A program made the translations under genes and the position numbers. This document shows, piece by piece, positions 7,931 to 16,046 of a DNA stretch of 27,649 nt. This DNA is from Deltaproteobacteria bacterium (GTDB lineage: Bacteria > Desulfobacterota > Syntrophia > Syntrophales > UBA5619). Numbering within the stretch: the stretch's first letter is position 1; the number at the start of each line of letters is the position of its first letter. The notes under the pieces were generated by a model. That model was not told the origin of the DNA and searched no databases. It saw only the letters and a program-made list of their open reading frames with translations. The stretch is from assembly GCA_026388345.1 (NCBI GenBank), contig JAPLJY010000046.1, positions 1 through 27,649 on the forward strand, written 5' to 3'.

Positions 7931-7972
7931 AGCAAAAACGAAAGGGTTTGTTCCGCTTAAGGATCGAAGATT

Positions 7973-7992
7973 CTCCGCAGCTTGCTGCGGAG
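7973..7992. repeat. REP-like short palindrome, copy 1
   Basis: CTCCGCAG-CTTG-CTGCGGAG is a perfect eight-base-pair hairpin, followed by CGATTCAATT. The core CCGCAGCTTGCTGC recurs at 23656-23669, there also followed by an ATTCA. The gap 7852-8156 otherwise holds only the stem-loop at 7899 and the leader of the next gene. Confidence 0.5.
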
Positions 7993-8156
7993 CGATTCAA
8001 TTGTTAAATTTAGTAGCATATCTGTTCCATTTCCGCAAAGGGCAATCATAAATCCTTTTCTTATCCGTCCCCGATCTGATAAGGAGATTCCATCAAGGCC
8101 GGAGGGTTCGGCCACCATGGACAATCTGCATGCGGAAGGAGGATATCGGGGGGAAA

Positions 8157-9110
8157 ATGGTCGGGGAAAATGCATTCCGAACACGGCTGAAAGAGGGAAC
8201 CATCGCCGGCCTGAAGAAGGGCTGGTACGGATTCGTCTGGATAATGAAGATCATCATCCCGATCTCGCTCTTCACGGCGATCCTCGACTGGAGCGGCCTC
8301 CTTCGCCACCTCGAATTCCTCCTCAAGCCCCTGATGGGGTGGCTCGACCTCCCGCCGGAAGCCGCCCTGCCGCTTATCATCGGCATGCTGAGTTCCGCCT
8401 ACGGCGGAATTGCCGCGATGATCGTCTTCCCCTTCAGCGCGCCCCAGATGACGCTCATGGCCGTCTTCATCATGACGGCCCACGGCCTGATCCAGGAGGG
8501 GATCATCCAGGGGCAGTCGGGAATCCACCCCCTGAAGGCCACACTGGTGCGCATCGGGGCTGCCGTCGTCACGGTCCTGCTGATGGTTCCCTGGGTCGGA
8601 AGCTCCACGGTCATGCACGCCGCCGCCGATGGCGCCCTGCCGGTCAGCCCGGCCTTCCTGGAGATGATCCGGCACTGGGCGTGGACGACCTTCCGGCTCA
8701 TGGCCAAGATCTTCTTCATCATCATGACCCTGCTCACCCTCCTCGAACTCCTCAAGGCCTTCGGAATGATCCACCCCTTCGTCCGTGCCCTCGGGCCGTT
8801 CCTCCGGGTCATGGGCCTCGATCAGAAGGTCGGATTCCTCTGGATGACCGCGGTCATCTTCGGCCTCTCCTACGGCGGGGCAATCATCGTGGCGGAGGCC
8901 AAAAGCGGCCACCTGAGCCGGGACGATCTGGAGCTCCTCCACCTCTCCATCGGGATGAACCACTCGATGATCGAAGACCCGCCCCTTTTTTTGCCGCTGG
9001 GAATCCACCCCTTCTGGCTCTACGTCCCCCGTCTCGTGATGGCCATTGTGATCGTCCGGCTGGTGCGCCTCTGGCAGAGCTACATCAGGCGCCCCCGCCC
9101 GGCCGCCTGA
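8157..9110 (+). CDS. Nucleoside-recognition (Gate) domain membrane protein
   Basis: An inner-membrane protein of about 317 residues with roughly eight hydrophobic segments and two repeated halves. Each half has a Gate-type stretch: PPEAALPLIIGMLSSAYGG in the first and FLWMTAVIFGLSYGGAIIV in the second. The family includes SpmA/SpmB-like and nucleoside-transporter-gate proteins whose substrates are mostly unknown. A conserved-looking SIGMNHSMIEDP follows the second gate. I start at ATG 8157, just after GGGGGGAAA. The in-frame ATG at 8130 lacks a ribosome binding site; the AAGGAGG at 8136-8142 lies between them. The gene stands alone, divergent from the GGDEF gene. Transport of a small solute is an inference. 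Confidence 0.85.
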   Translation: MVGENAFRTRLKEGTIAGLKKGWYGFVWIMKIIIPISLFTAILDWSGLLRHLEFLLKPLMGWLDLPPEAALPLIIGMLSSAYGGIAAMIVFPFSAPQMTLMAVFIMTAHGLIQEGIIQGQSGIHPLKATLVRIGAAVVTVLLMVPWVGSSTVMHAAADGALPVSPAFLEMIRHWAWTTFRLMAKIFFIIMTLLTLLELLKAFGMIHPFVRALGPFLRVMGLDQKVGFLWMTAVIFGLSYGGAIIVAEAKSGHLSRDDLELLHLSIGMNHSMIEDPPLFLPLGIHPFWLYVPRLVMAIVIVRLVRLWQSYIRRPRPAA

Positions 9111-9410
9111 TGTACAACTCGAGGCAAAAGCGTAAGGCCACCCGGAAACAAGTTCCTGACGGAGCCTTAAAAAGTCTCCTCGCCCGCGGAAAAACTCCTG
9201 CTATAATGTACGTTTCATTAGTGATATCTGATAACTAACGGATCTCGTAGAAGTCCTGCCGGTCTTCATGAGGAATGAAAAGAGCACGCGGGGTTCTGTA
9301 GTCGTCGTGATACTGACTTACCTGATCATCAGGAATTTTCATGAATCCTGAAGGAAAAGATGAAATGCAGTCAGGACCTGACGTGCAGGAAAAGGACTTT
9401 CCTCGCCTTT
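9111..9410. other. 300-base stretch without a gene; extended -10 motif
   Basis: I find no convincing gene. TGCTATAAT (9199-9207) is a perfect extended -10 box on the plus strand, without a recognisable -35, and nothing intact lies downstream before the insertion sequence. It may be an orphaned promoter. Confidence 0.3.
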
Positions 9411-9740
9411 CTATGACTTGCGGACCAGGATATGGCTCCCTATCTCATTCAGGGACTGACAACCTGTAAGCAGCACCATGGCAAGACGGAGCTCTTTCGC
9501 CATCTCCACGAGGGTTTTCCCAACGGCTTCCGCTCCGCCTCCCGCTGCCGCAATGAGGAGGGGCGGCCAACGAGGACGGCATTCGCTCCCAAGGCAAGGT
9601 ACTTTAGTACATCTTCCCCTGTTCTTACGCCCCCATCTGCGAAAACCGTCATGCATTCCGAAACCTTATAAATCCCGATCCAGAGCCGATACCGCCCATT
9701 CCCGGGACCTCTCCACGACAGGCCAAACCATTGCAAAAAC
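9411..9740 (-). pseudogene. FMN-dependent alpha-hydroxyacid dehydrogenase, C-terminal remnant
   Basis: The minus strand encodes the end of a lactate/glycolate-oxidase-type flavoprotein, in pieces. One frame gives YKVSECMTVFADGG then VRTGEDVLKYLALGANAVLVGRP, the phosphate-binding region. A second frame continues with AAAGGGAEAVGKTLVEMA and ELRLAMVLLTGCQSLNEIG to a TAG at 9411-9413. A frameshift must therefore lie near 9560-9570. A possible upstream piece, MVWPVVERSREW, lies in a third frame, suggesting another frameshift near 9670. The 5' part, including the FMN site and catalytic His region, is missing where the IS256-type element begins near 9747. The gene is dead; insertion of the element is the likely first cause. 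Confidence 0.8.
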
Positions 9741-9746
9741 TGTATA

Positions 9747-10734
9747 ACGTAAAATATCTTTCGCTTTTATAAATAGCACGGCAGTGTTCTTTCGAGATAA
9801 GAACTGCGTCGCCAAACGTAGGTTCAAATTTTGAAAGGAGGACACTGCCGTGAGAAAGGATTGTACACCGGAGCGGGAAAAAGTCATCCAAATAAGAAGG
9901 TCTACGAGAAGATCGAGGAGTGGCGGAACCGGCCTATCGAAGAAGATGTTCCTTATGTTTATCTGGACGGGATTGTTCTGAAGAGGTCTTGGGCCGGTGA
10001 AGTCAGCAATGTTTCGGTACTGATGGCCATTGGAGTGAACCGTGAAGGATATCGTCGGATTCTGGGCGTCTGCGAGGGGGCCAAAGAGGACAAGACGGGC
10101 TGGTCGAACTTTTTGCATCATTTGAAGGAGCGCGGTCTCGAAGGCGTTCGGCTTTTCATTACCGACACCTGCATGGGTCTGGTAGAGTCACTGGGAGAGT
10201 TCTATCCCGAGGTGAAATGGCAACGCTGCATCGTTCATTTCTACCGGAACGTTTTGAGTGTTATGCCGACGAAGAGGATGTTGGAAATCGCGACGATGCT
10301 CAAGGCGATTCATGCCTCGGAGGATCGGGCGGCAGCGATTGAAAAATCGGAGGCAGTCTGCCTCAAACTGGAAGGATTGAAACTCAGAGAAGCAGCGAAA
10401 AAGATCCATCAATCCATCTTGGAGACGTTCACGTACTATGACTTCCCCCGCGAGCATCGGGTCAGGATCAGGACGAACAATGCCCTGGAGCGGATCATGC
10501 GGGAAATCCGTTGACGCACGAGGGTTGTGGGCGCTTTCCCCGACAGTCACTCGGCGCTGATGTTGTGCGCTGCTCGGCTCCGCCATGTGGCCGGGACGCG
10601 ATGGGGTATGAAAAAATACCTGAACATGGAGCTACTGCGTGAACAGGATCTCGATAAGGCTCTAGAGATAGCGGAGGCTATTTAAACCACCTTGAAAGCG
10701 CACTGCCGAAATAAAAGCGAAAGACTCTTGACAC
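9747..10734 (+). mobile_element. IS256-family element, internally deleted
   Basis: Imperfect terminal inverted repeats bound this unit. The left has TCTTTCGCTTTTAT (9757-9770) and CGGCAGTG (9779-9786). The right has their complements, ATAAAAGCGAAAGA (10711-10724) and CACTGCCG (10701-10708). The outer ends are less certain; the right end is probably at GTGTCAAGAG read inward from 10734. About 1 kb is shorter than a full IS256-type element, which fits the internal deletion seen in its transposase. Just inside the left end, CACGGCAGTGT (9777-9787) pairs perfectly with ACACTGCCGTG (9842-9852), which covers the original GTG start. I see no clear target duplication. Confidence 0.85.
9850..10685 (+). 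pseudogene. IS256-family (mutator type) transposase, deleted and with a nonsense codon
   Basis: The native start appears to be GTG at 9850 after AAAGGAGG, reading VRKDCTPEREKVIQ. The frame then breaks near 9890, where the N-terminal DNA-binding region has been deleted. The catalytic part resumes in another frame at NKKVYEKIEEWRNRP. Visible catalytic-core signatures are VYLDGIVLKRSW (first Asp), LFITDTCMGL (second Asp), WQRCIVHFYRNV, and TNNALERIMREIR (Glu). An in-frame TGA at 10512-10514 replaces an Arg codon. The same frame then continues with VVGAFPDSHSALML and KKYLNMELL to TAA at 10683-10685, the normal C-terminus. The remaining open frame (9831-10514, 227 codons) is unlikely to give an active enzyme. 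Confidence 0.88.
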
Positions 10735-10911
10735 TACCTGCAGACGCGACAGTAGCCACGTAGCCGTCCTTCGCGCATCATCGAAAGTCGACGTATCGGG
10801 TACCGTGGGACAGGTGATGTAGTCGAGTGGATCACCGATCACATCCGATACAGCCCAGTGACCTCGCCCGGGGTAGGGGTGCTTGTGGTTCACAAGGGCG
10901 AGTTCTGACAT
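10735..10911 (-). other. Possible gene fragment cut by the IS256-type element
   Basis: From an ATG at 10911 the minus strand reads MSELALVNHKHPYPGRGHW and continues with TFDDARRTATWLLSRLQ before running into the right end of the insertion sequence. The composition looks protein-like, but there is no good ribosome binding site and I do not recognise a family. It could be the first 59 codons of an interrupted gene, or chance. Confidence 0.22.
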
Positions 10912-10943
10912 GAAGCTGCCCGAAATACCACCCATTTTGCAGA

Positions 10944-11795
10944 CTAACCCTTCAAGAGCTTCTCCAGCTTGGGGAGCTCGCCCTCTACCATTTTGTACGT
11001 GTGCTCCGGCTTCGGGAATTCGCGGCTCCGGACATCCTGCACATACTCGGTGAAGGCCTTGACCGTCTTGTCCGCGATGTTCTCGTACTTCTTGACAAAC
11101 TTCGGCGTGAAGGCCTGGAAGACCCCCAGAACGTCGCTGCAGATCATCAGCTGTCCGTCGGCGTCGATCCCCGCCCCGATGCTGTAGACCGGGATCTTCA
11201 GCTCATCGCGCATGATCCGGCAGACCTCGGGCGGCACCGCCTCGACCAGGAGCGAGAAGGCCCCCGCCGTCTGAATCGCCCGGGCGTCCTCGATCAGTTC
11301 CATCGCCGTCTCGGCCGTGCGTCCCTGCGCTTTGAACCCGCCAAGCTGGCCGGAACTCTGGGGGGTCAGGCCGATATGACCCATCACCAGCATCCCGGCA
11401 TCCACGATCGCCCGGATCTGGGCGCACATCCTGCGGCCGCCCTCGAGCTTGATCGCATCGACGCGCGCCTCCTTGTAGAAGCGCCCGGCGTTGCGTACGG
11501 CCTCCTCCACGCTCACCTGGTAGGAGAGGAAGGGCATGTCGCTGATGATGAAGGTGTTTGGGGCGGCACGCTGGACCGCCTCGCTGTGGTAGATGCACTG
11601 GTCCATCGTCACCGGCACCGTCCCCTCGTAGCCGTAGACGCACATCCCAAGGGAATCCCCGACCAGGATCATGTCCATCCCGGCCTCTTCGGCGAACTTC
11701 GCCGTCCAGTAATCGTACGACGTCAGCCAGACGATGATTTCCTTCTCCTCTTTCATCTGCTGGAGATCGATCCGTGTCAGTTTCTTCTTGGCCAT
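10944..11795 (-). CDS. panB: PanB, ketopantoate hydroxymethyltransferase
   Basis: A 283-residue cytoplasmic enzyme that adds a hydroxymethyl group from methylenetetrahydrofolate to 2-oxoisovalerate, the first step of pantothenate synthesis. Signatures are TSYDYWTAKFAEEAGMDM, LVGDSLGM (metal ligand Asp47), ISDMPFLSY (Asp86), KLEGG (Glu118), GHIGLTPQS (139-147) and LVEAVP with the catalytic Glu185. The length is slightly above the usual 260-275. The start ATG follows AAGGAGAGG. GC content and codon use match the left half of the window, not the AT-rich cluster that begins about 55-140 bases upstream of it. I therefore treat it as backbone even though it lies in the same direction as the cluster. 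Confidence 0.92.
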   Translation of the reverse strand: MAKKKLTRIDLQQMKEEKEIIVWLTSYDYWTAKFAEEAGMDMILVGDSLGMCVYGYEGTVPVTMDQCIYHSEAVQRAAPNTFIISDMPFLSYQVSVEEAVRNAGRFYKEARVDAIKLEGGRRMCAQIRAIVDAGMLVMGHIGLTPQSSGQLGGFKAQGRTAETAMELIEDARAIQTAGAFSLLVEAVPPEVCRIMRDELKIPVYSIGAGIDADGQLMICSDVLGVFQAFTPKFVKKYENIADKTVKAFTEYVQDVRSREFPKPEHTYKMVEGELPKLEKLLKG

Positions 11796-11934
11796 GATGT
11801 ATTCCTCTCCTTCGTATTTGAAAGCGTTTTCGTATTGGGTATTGCGGGGCCCTCCTTTTCTGATTTTATTACTGATGAGGGCCGTAGCTTACGGGCAGAC
11901 AAAAGACCTATGGCGTTCTGCCGAATTCTCGTTT

Positions 11935-13320
11935 CTACACAAGAAGCCTTGGAGGCACCTTATCCATACATGTCAAATCGTTCACTGTTTCTGGAACTCT
12001 AATGACGTCACATTGATCCCCATTTACCAATACCCCTCCAGGCCGCGGGAAACCATTGAAACTGTTCGACATGTTCTGTGCATAGGCACCAGCATCTAAG
12101 AAACCAATCAGATCGCCTCTTTTTACAGGAGGTAGAACCACATCGTATCCCGTATAATCATCACTCGCAAACCAGTCAATCCCCCAACATAGCGGACCAG
12201 CCAGCTTTACCGTTTCTGTGCATTCAGCATCGGCCTTATTCACAACTACAGGGTGATAATACCATTTTGTCGTTAAAATCCATAGGAGATTCATTGTAGA
12301 CGCATTCAGAGATACCATGGTTTTTCCACTAAGGATTTTCTTAATATTACCCACTTCCGTCAACAGGATCCCCGTGTTTCCACTTATGTACCTACCCGGT
12401 TCAAGACCTAACTTGGGTAATCTGAGACCCCGCTCTTTTAGCTTCTTTATTAGAGTCCTCCCCATTGTCTTTGCATATTCCTCTATTGATGGAACTGTGG
12501 TAACTTTTTTGGGTCCGTAACCTTCATCACGGGCAATTGGATACCCTCCACCCAAATCAAGATATTCAAATTCAATCCCTGTTTTATCTTTCACAAGTAC
12601 CATTAGGTTAACCATCTCGTCTATTTGTGATTTGAACATATAAATATCTTCATTTTGGCTCTTCATATGATTGTGGAGACCCTGTAGCCTTATACCTTTC
12701 ATTTCTTTCGCTTTTTTAGATACTTCAACTATTTCTTTATAATCGATGCCGAATTTTCCAACCAATCTGTGGGATCGCAAATCTTTTTTATAATCAGCAA
12801 GATAGAATTTTGCCCATTCTTCAGGTGCTATGGCTATGCGGAGATTAACATTTGCTCTCTTATGCATGCTGATTGAAACTTCGTTTAGTAGTTCCAGTTC
12901 ATCTATCGAATCGACATTAATTCCTATGCCTGTTTCAACGGCTACCCGGAGTTCGTCGGTTTGCTTATTGTTACCGTTGAAAACGATCTTTTCCGGAGAA
13001 ATCCCTGCCAACAAGCCCTTGTGTAACTCCCCGGGCCCATTCACGTCTAATCCACTTCCTTCCCGTTGAAGGACTTTTATAAAGGCGAGAATATCATTGG
13101 TCTTACAGGCGAAATGTATTACTACATCAGGGTACTCAGCCTCAAAAGCTTTCTTTATTCGCTGGTAGTTTTCTCGAATTGTATTTTCTGAATAGACGAA
13201 TAACGGTGTTCCATATGTTTTTGCTATTTCGACCAAGTCACGCTTCTCTACCTGCAGATGACCACGATCATTTACCGTAAAATGCTTTCCGTAGCTCCTT
13301 GTCTTAGGTGTTTTGCTCAT
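11935..13320 (-). CDS. Fold-III PLP decarboxylase, diaminopimelate-decarboxylase-like
   Basis: A 461-residue cytoplasmic PLP enzyme of the alanine-racemase-fold decarboxylases (LysA, ornithine/arginine and carboxynorspermidine decarboxylases). The PLP lysine is Lys73 in HFACKTND; GGGYPI (257-262) and EPGRYISGNTG (307-317) bind the phosphate. The catalytic Cys378 is in GPLCWGID, where LysA has a CES-type motif, and the C-terminus has DAGAYAQNMSNSFNGFPRP. The HIGSQ motif of LysA is HMKSQ here (218-222). These changes sit in or near the substrate pocket, so the substrate is probably not diaminopimelate. The start ATG follows GAGGAG. It is the last gene of the AT-rich cluster. Decarboxylation of an amino acid made by the cluster aminotransferase is my inference. 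Confidence 0.85.
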   Translation of the reverse strand: MSKTPKTRSYGKHFTVNDRGHLQVEKRDLVEIAKTYGTPLFVYSENTIRENYQRIKKAFEAEYPDVVIHFACKTNDILAFIKVLQREGSGLDVNGPGELHKGLLAGISPEKIVFNGNNKQTDELRVAVETGIGINVDSIDELELLNEVSISMHKRANVNLRIAIAPEEWAKFYLADYKKDLRSHRLVGKFGIDYKEIVEVSKKAKEMKGIRLQGLHNHMKSQNEDIYMFKSQIDEMVNLMVLVKDKTGIEFEYLDLGGGYPIARDEGYGPKKVTTVPSIEEYAKTMGRTLIKKLKERGLRLPKLGLEPGRYISGNTGILLTEVGNIKKILSGKTMVSLNASTMNLLWILTTKWYYHPVVVNKADAECTETVKLAGPLCWGIDWFASDDYTGYDVVLPPVKRGDLIGFLDAGAYAQNMSNSFNGFPRPGGVLVNGDQCDVIRVPETVNDLTCMDKVPPRLLV

Positions 13321-13424
13321 TAAAGCATCTCCTCATTTTACTGTTTTTATTTTCTATTATATTTTTATATTCAAATGAAATGACGCGCACACCAAGGTAA
13401 ACCATAATAATAGAACGATGTAAG

Positions 13425-13898
13425 TTAACTAATGGGCCTTGAAAATTTACCTCTTATGGGTTTCGACATTTTTTCGTAGTCCATTTCTTTCATTTTAATG
13501 GATTTATTACGAAGTCCGGCGTTAAAAACCACCTGAGCATTTCTCTGAATTTCTGTATCCATATAGAGTGGTATGGAAAAATAGTGGCCAAACGGCGGTA
13601 CAGCACCAATTGGCAACGATGTAACCTGTAAAACTTCCGCAGATGTCGCCATTCTCAAATCTTTAGCATTTATGAACTGTTTCAAGGCTTTGGTATCAAT
13701 TTTTGTATTGCCGGGTACTACCACCATGATCGGCTTGCCGTCTGCGTACATTATGATTGACTTTGCACCCCATTCAAGAGGAGTATTTCGTACTTGAGCC
13801 GCTTGGATTGATGTCGCAACAGACTCATGTTCGTAAAGAGTAAATACAAACTGAAAATTTTCTAGTTCGGAAATGATTTTCCGATAAATATCAAACAT
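13425..13898 (-). CDS. YbaK/ProX-type aminoacyl-tRNA deacylase domain protein
   Basis: A 157-residue single-domain trans-editing protein. Family signatures are Lys46 or so in WGAKSIIM, VVVPGNTKIDTKALK, and the GAVPPFGH loop, which resembles ProXp-type deacylases more than the GGTSPFG loop of the backbone YbaK at 4325. The ATG at 13898 follows GGAG with a seven-base gap, and the gene begins 15 bases after the aconitase stop, so it is in an operon with it. Such proteins clear tRNAs mischarged with near-cognate or non-protein amino acids. Its place between an aconitase and an amino-acid decarboxylase suggests protection from a pathway amino acid. That role is inference. Confidence 0.85.
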   Translation of the reverse strand: MFDIYRKIISELENFQFVFTLYEHESVATSIQAAQVRNTPLEWGAKSIIMYADGKPIMVVVPGNTKIDTKALKQFINAKDLRMATSAEVLQVTSLPIGAVPPFGHYFSIPLYMDTEIQRNAQVVFNAGLRNKSIKMKEMDYEKMSKPIRGKFSRPIS

Positions 13899-13913
13899 CA
13901 ATCTACTCCAACA

Positions 13914-15884
13914 TTATTTATCACTATCGCTTGCCGAGCACATAGCATTCTCTTTTTTGACAAGATTCAGCAATCCCCCCTCAAGCACAATAGTCTTTTG
14001 CCGCGTGGACATGCTCGATTTTGCCGTTAATTCATATCCTTTGGTTATATTCTTGATGTTAAAAGAAGTTGTTTCAGGAGATACTTTCCTTATCCCCTCG
14101 AAAATTAAAACGTCCCCCTCCTCAGTTTTATCGTAGTCTTCACCATTCATTTGAAGAGGAAGAATTCCAAAATTGATTAAATTGCTAATGTGAATTCTGG
14201 CAAATGACTTCGCGAGCACCACTTGGATTCCCAGATATCGAGGACATAAGGCTGCGTGATCTCTTGCCGATCCTTGACCATAGTTATCACCGGCAACGAT
14301 CACTCCCGCGTATGTTGTCAGTTTCTTGGCTCGCTTAGCAAACGCCGGATCAACACTTTCAAAAACAAGATTGGATAGCTCAGGGATATTGGATCTCAAA
14401 GGAACTCCCTTGGCGCCCGCAGCGATAATTTGATCCGTGGTAATGTCATTTCCTGCTTTTATTAGAACTTCCCCTTGAAAATTGTCCTTAATGGCGCAGG
14501 GAAGTTCTACATTACAGATATTGGGCCCCTTTATAATTTCTATTCCCTCGGGGCTTTCATCCGGCAATAAAATCATGTCTTCATACAAATCGACTGCTTC
14601 ACCTATGTTTTCTGAAACTTGAATTTGATATTGCACTTTAAATGTTCTCGGGTCCGTAATTTCACCGGATAGAGCAGAAACTGCAGCCGTTTCAGGGCTG
14701 ACTAAATATATTTTTGCATCAGGCGTTCCACAGCGACCCTTAAAATTTCTGTTATAGGTTCTTAACGTAACACCACCGGAGGGGGGAGTTTGACCTAAAC
14801 CGATACAGGGACCGCAGGCCGGTTCCAGTACCCTAACACCTGATCTGATCATCTCGGCTATGACACCTGCTCTTTCTAAAAGATATAGAACCCGTCGTGA
14901 ACCGGGCGATATTACCGTAGATACTGCTGGGGGAATCTTTTTCCCCTTCAGAATTTCAGCCACTACCGTTAGGTCACGAACTGAGGAATTTGCACACCCC
15001 CCAATTACCACCTGATCCACTTTTAATCCCTGCACCTCAGATACAGAGCAAACATTTCCCGGAGAGTCCGGTTTGGCTACCAAGGGTACGATAGCTGACA
15101 AATCTATCTCCATTGTTTCGTCATAATAAGCATCCACGTCTGCTTTCAATTCTTTCCAGACATCGCCCCGGCCATGTAATTTTAGAAACTTCAGGGTGTT
15201 TTGATCGCTTGGAAAGATTGACGAAACAGCACCTGCTTCGGTTCCTAAATTCGCTATCGTCGCTCTTTCCGGAACTGATAGGGTCTTTACCCCCGGGCCA
15301 CCATACTCAATGATTTTGCCTCCACCGCCGCGAACCCCCAGACGTCGCATTACCTCAAGGGCGATATCTTTCGCCGATGTATAAGGTGGCAATTTTCCCT
15401 TGAGTCTAATAAGCATTACTTGCGGGATGTTAAGATAATATTGACTCCCGGCCATAATTGAAGCCATGTCAAGACCGCCTGCACCAATGGCCAACATTCC
15501 CAAGGCTCCAGCCGTTGGCGTATGGCTATCAGCACCTAACAAACTTTCACCTGGAACGGCAAATCGTTCAAGATGAACTTGATGACAAATTCCTGTTCCA
15601 GGTTTAGTGACATGCATGCCGTATTTGGCGCCGAAAGTCCTAAAAAAGGCTTGGTCGTTTGCACTCTCATGACCCATCTGCAGGGTATTATGATCCATGT
15701 AGCACACGGCAAGTTTTGTTTTGACCCGGGGAATCCCCATGGATTCAAATTGTAGAAAGGAGACAAGCACATCATCATCAGGTGCGATCACTTGGGTTAT
15801 TTGTATCGGAACTTCCTTTCCTTGCTTTATAGGAAGAACAGCTGAGTGTCTTTCCAATAATTTGTTGGCCAAATTCTTTCCCAT
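13914..15884 (-). CDS. Aconitase-family hydro-lyase, single chain of the 650-residue type
   Basis: A 656-residue 4Fe-4S dehydratase/hydratase with the catalytic and swivel domains joined. Cluster ligands are Cys297 in GGCANSS and Cys357/Cys360 in ACGPC. Substrate-loop motifs are GADSHTPTAGALG (117-129) and GSARDHA in the swivel (538-544), together with DNYGQG. The size fits the short bacterial aconitase group, which is related to homoaconitase and isopropylmalate isomerase and is well below the roughly 900 residues of AcnA. The start ATG follows GGGGAGGTGG. It may isomerise citrate or a homologue (homocitrate or a methyl-substituted acid). The neighbouring dehydrogenase would use the product. 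The true substrate is not decidable from sequence. Confidence 0.9.
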   Translation of the reverse strand: MGKNLANKLLERHSAVLPIKQGKEVPIQITQVIAPDDDVLVSFLQFESMGIPRVKTKLAVCYMDHNTLQMGHESANDQAFFRTFGAKYGMHVTKPGTGICHQVHLERFAVPGESLLGADSHTPTAGALGMLAIGAGGLDMASIMAGSQYYLNIPQVMLIRLKGKLPPYTSAKDIALEVMRRLGVRGGGGKIIEYGGPGVKTLSVPERATIANLGTEAGAVSSIFPSDQNTLKFLKLHGRGDVWKELKADVDAYYDETMEIDLSAIVPLVAKPDSPGNVCSVSEVQGLKVDQVVIGGCANSSVRDLTVVAEILKGKKIPPAVSTVISPGSRRVLYLLERAGVIAEMIRSGVRVLEPACGPCIGLGQTPPSGGVTLRTYNRNFKGRCGTPDAKIYLVSPETAAVSALSGEITDPRTFKVQYQIQVSENIGEAVDLYEDMILLPDESPEGIEIIKGPNICNVELPCAIKDNFQGEVLIKAGNDITTDQIIAAGAKGVPLRSNIPELSNLVFESVDPAFAKRAKKLTTYAGVIVAGDNYGQGSARDHAALCPRYLGIQVVLAKSFARIHISNLINFGILPLQMNGEDYDKTEEGDVLIFEGIRKVSPETTSFNIKNITKGYELTAKSSMSTRQKTIVLEGGLLNLVKKENAMCSASDSDK

Positions 15885-16046
15885 TTACCACCTCCCCAAT
15901 TTGGCAAAAAGCCCTCCCCCAATATCCGCCCCGTTAAAATCTGAACAGATGTGGAGACAGAGCAATGCAAACCCCTGTGCGTCGTTCTATATGCCCGCAC
16001 GCCCACCCGTGGGATAGGTGAAGGCATAGGAAGGACGCCTGTATAT

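Noticed and set aside
7982..9238. 418-codon plus-strand frame across the Gate-domain gene
   Set aside because: Its product is Pro/Arg/His-rich with no recognisable domain, and another frame gives a clear membrane protein with repeated Gate motifs.
9269..9352. Tiny hydrophobic frame beginning MRNEKSTRG
   Set aside because: No ribosome binding site, no known family and position in a decayed region; chance is the simpler explanation.
10944..11795. panB as part of the AT-rich cluster
   Set aside because: Same direction and close by, but GC content and codon use match the backbone, and its residues are those of standard pantothenate synthesis.
11001..12002. 333-codon plus-strand frame opposite panB
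   Set aside because: It is an antisense shadow of panB, which has all catalytic residues on the minus strand.
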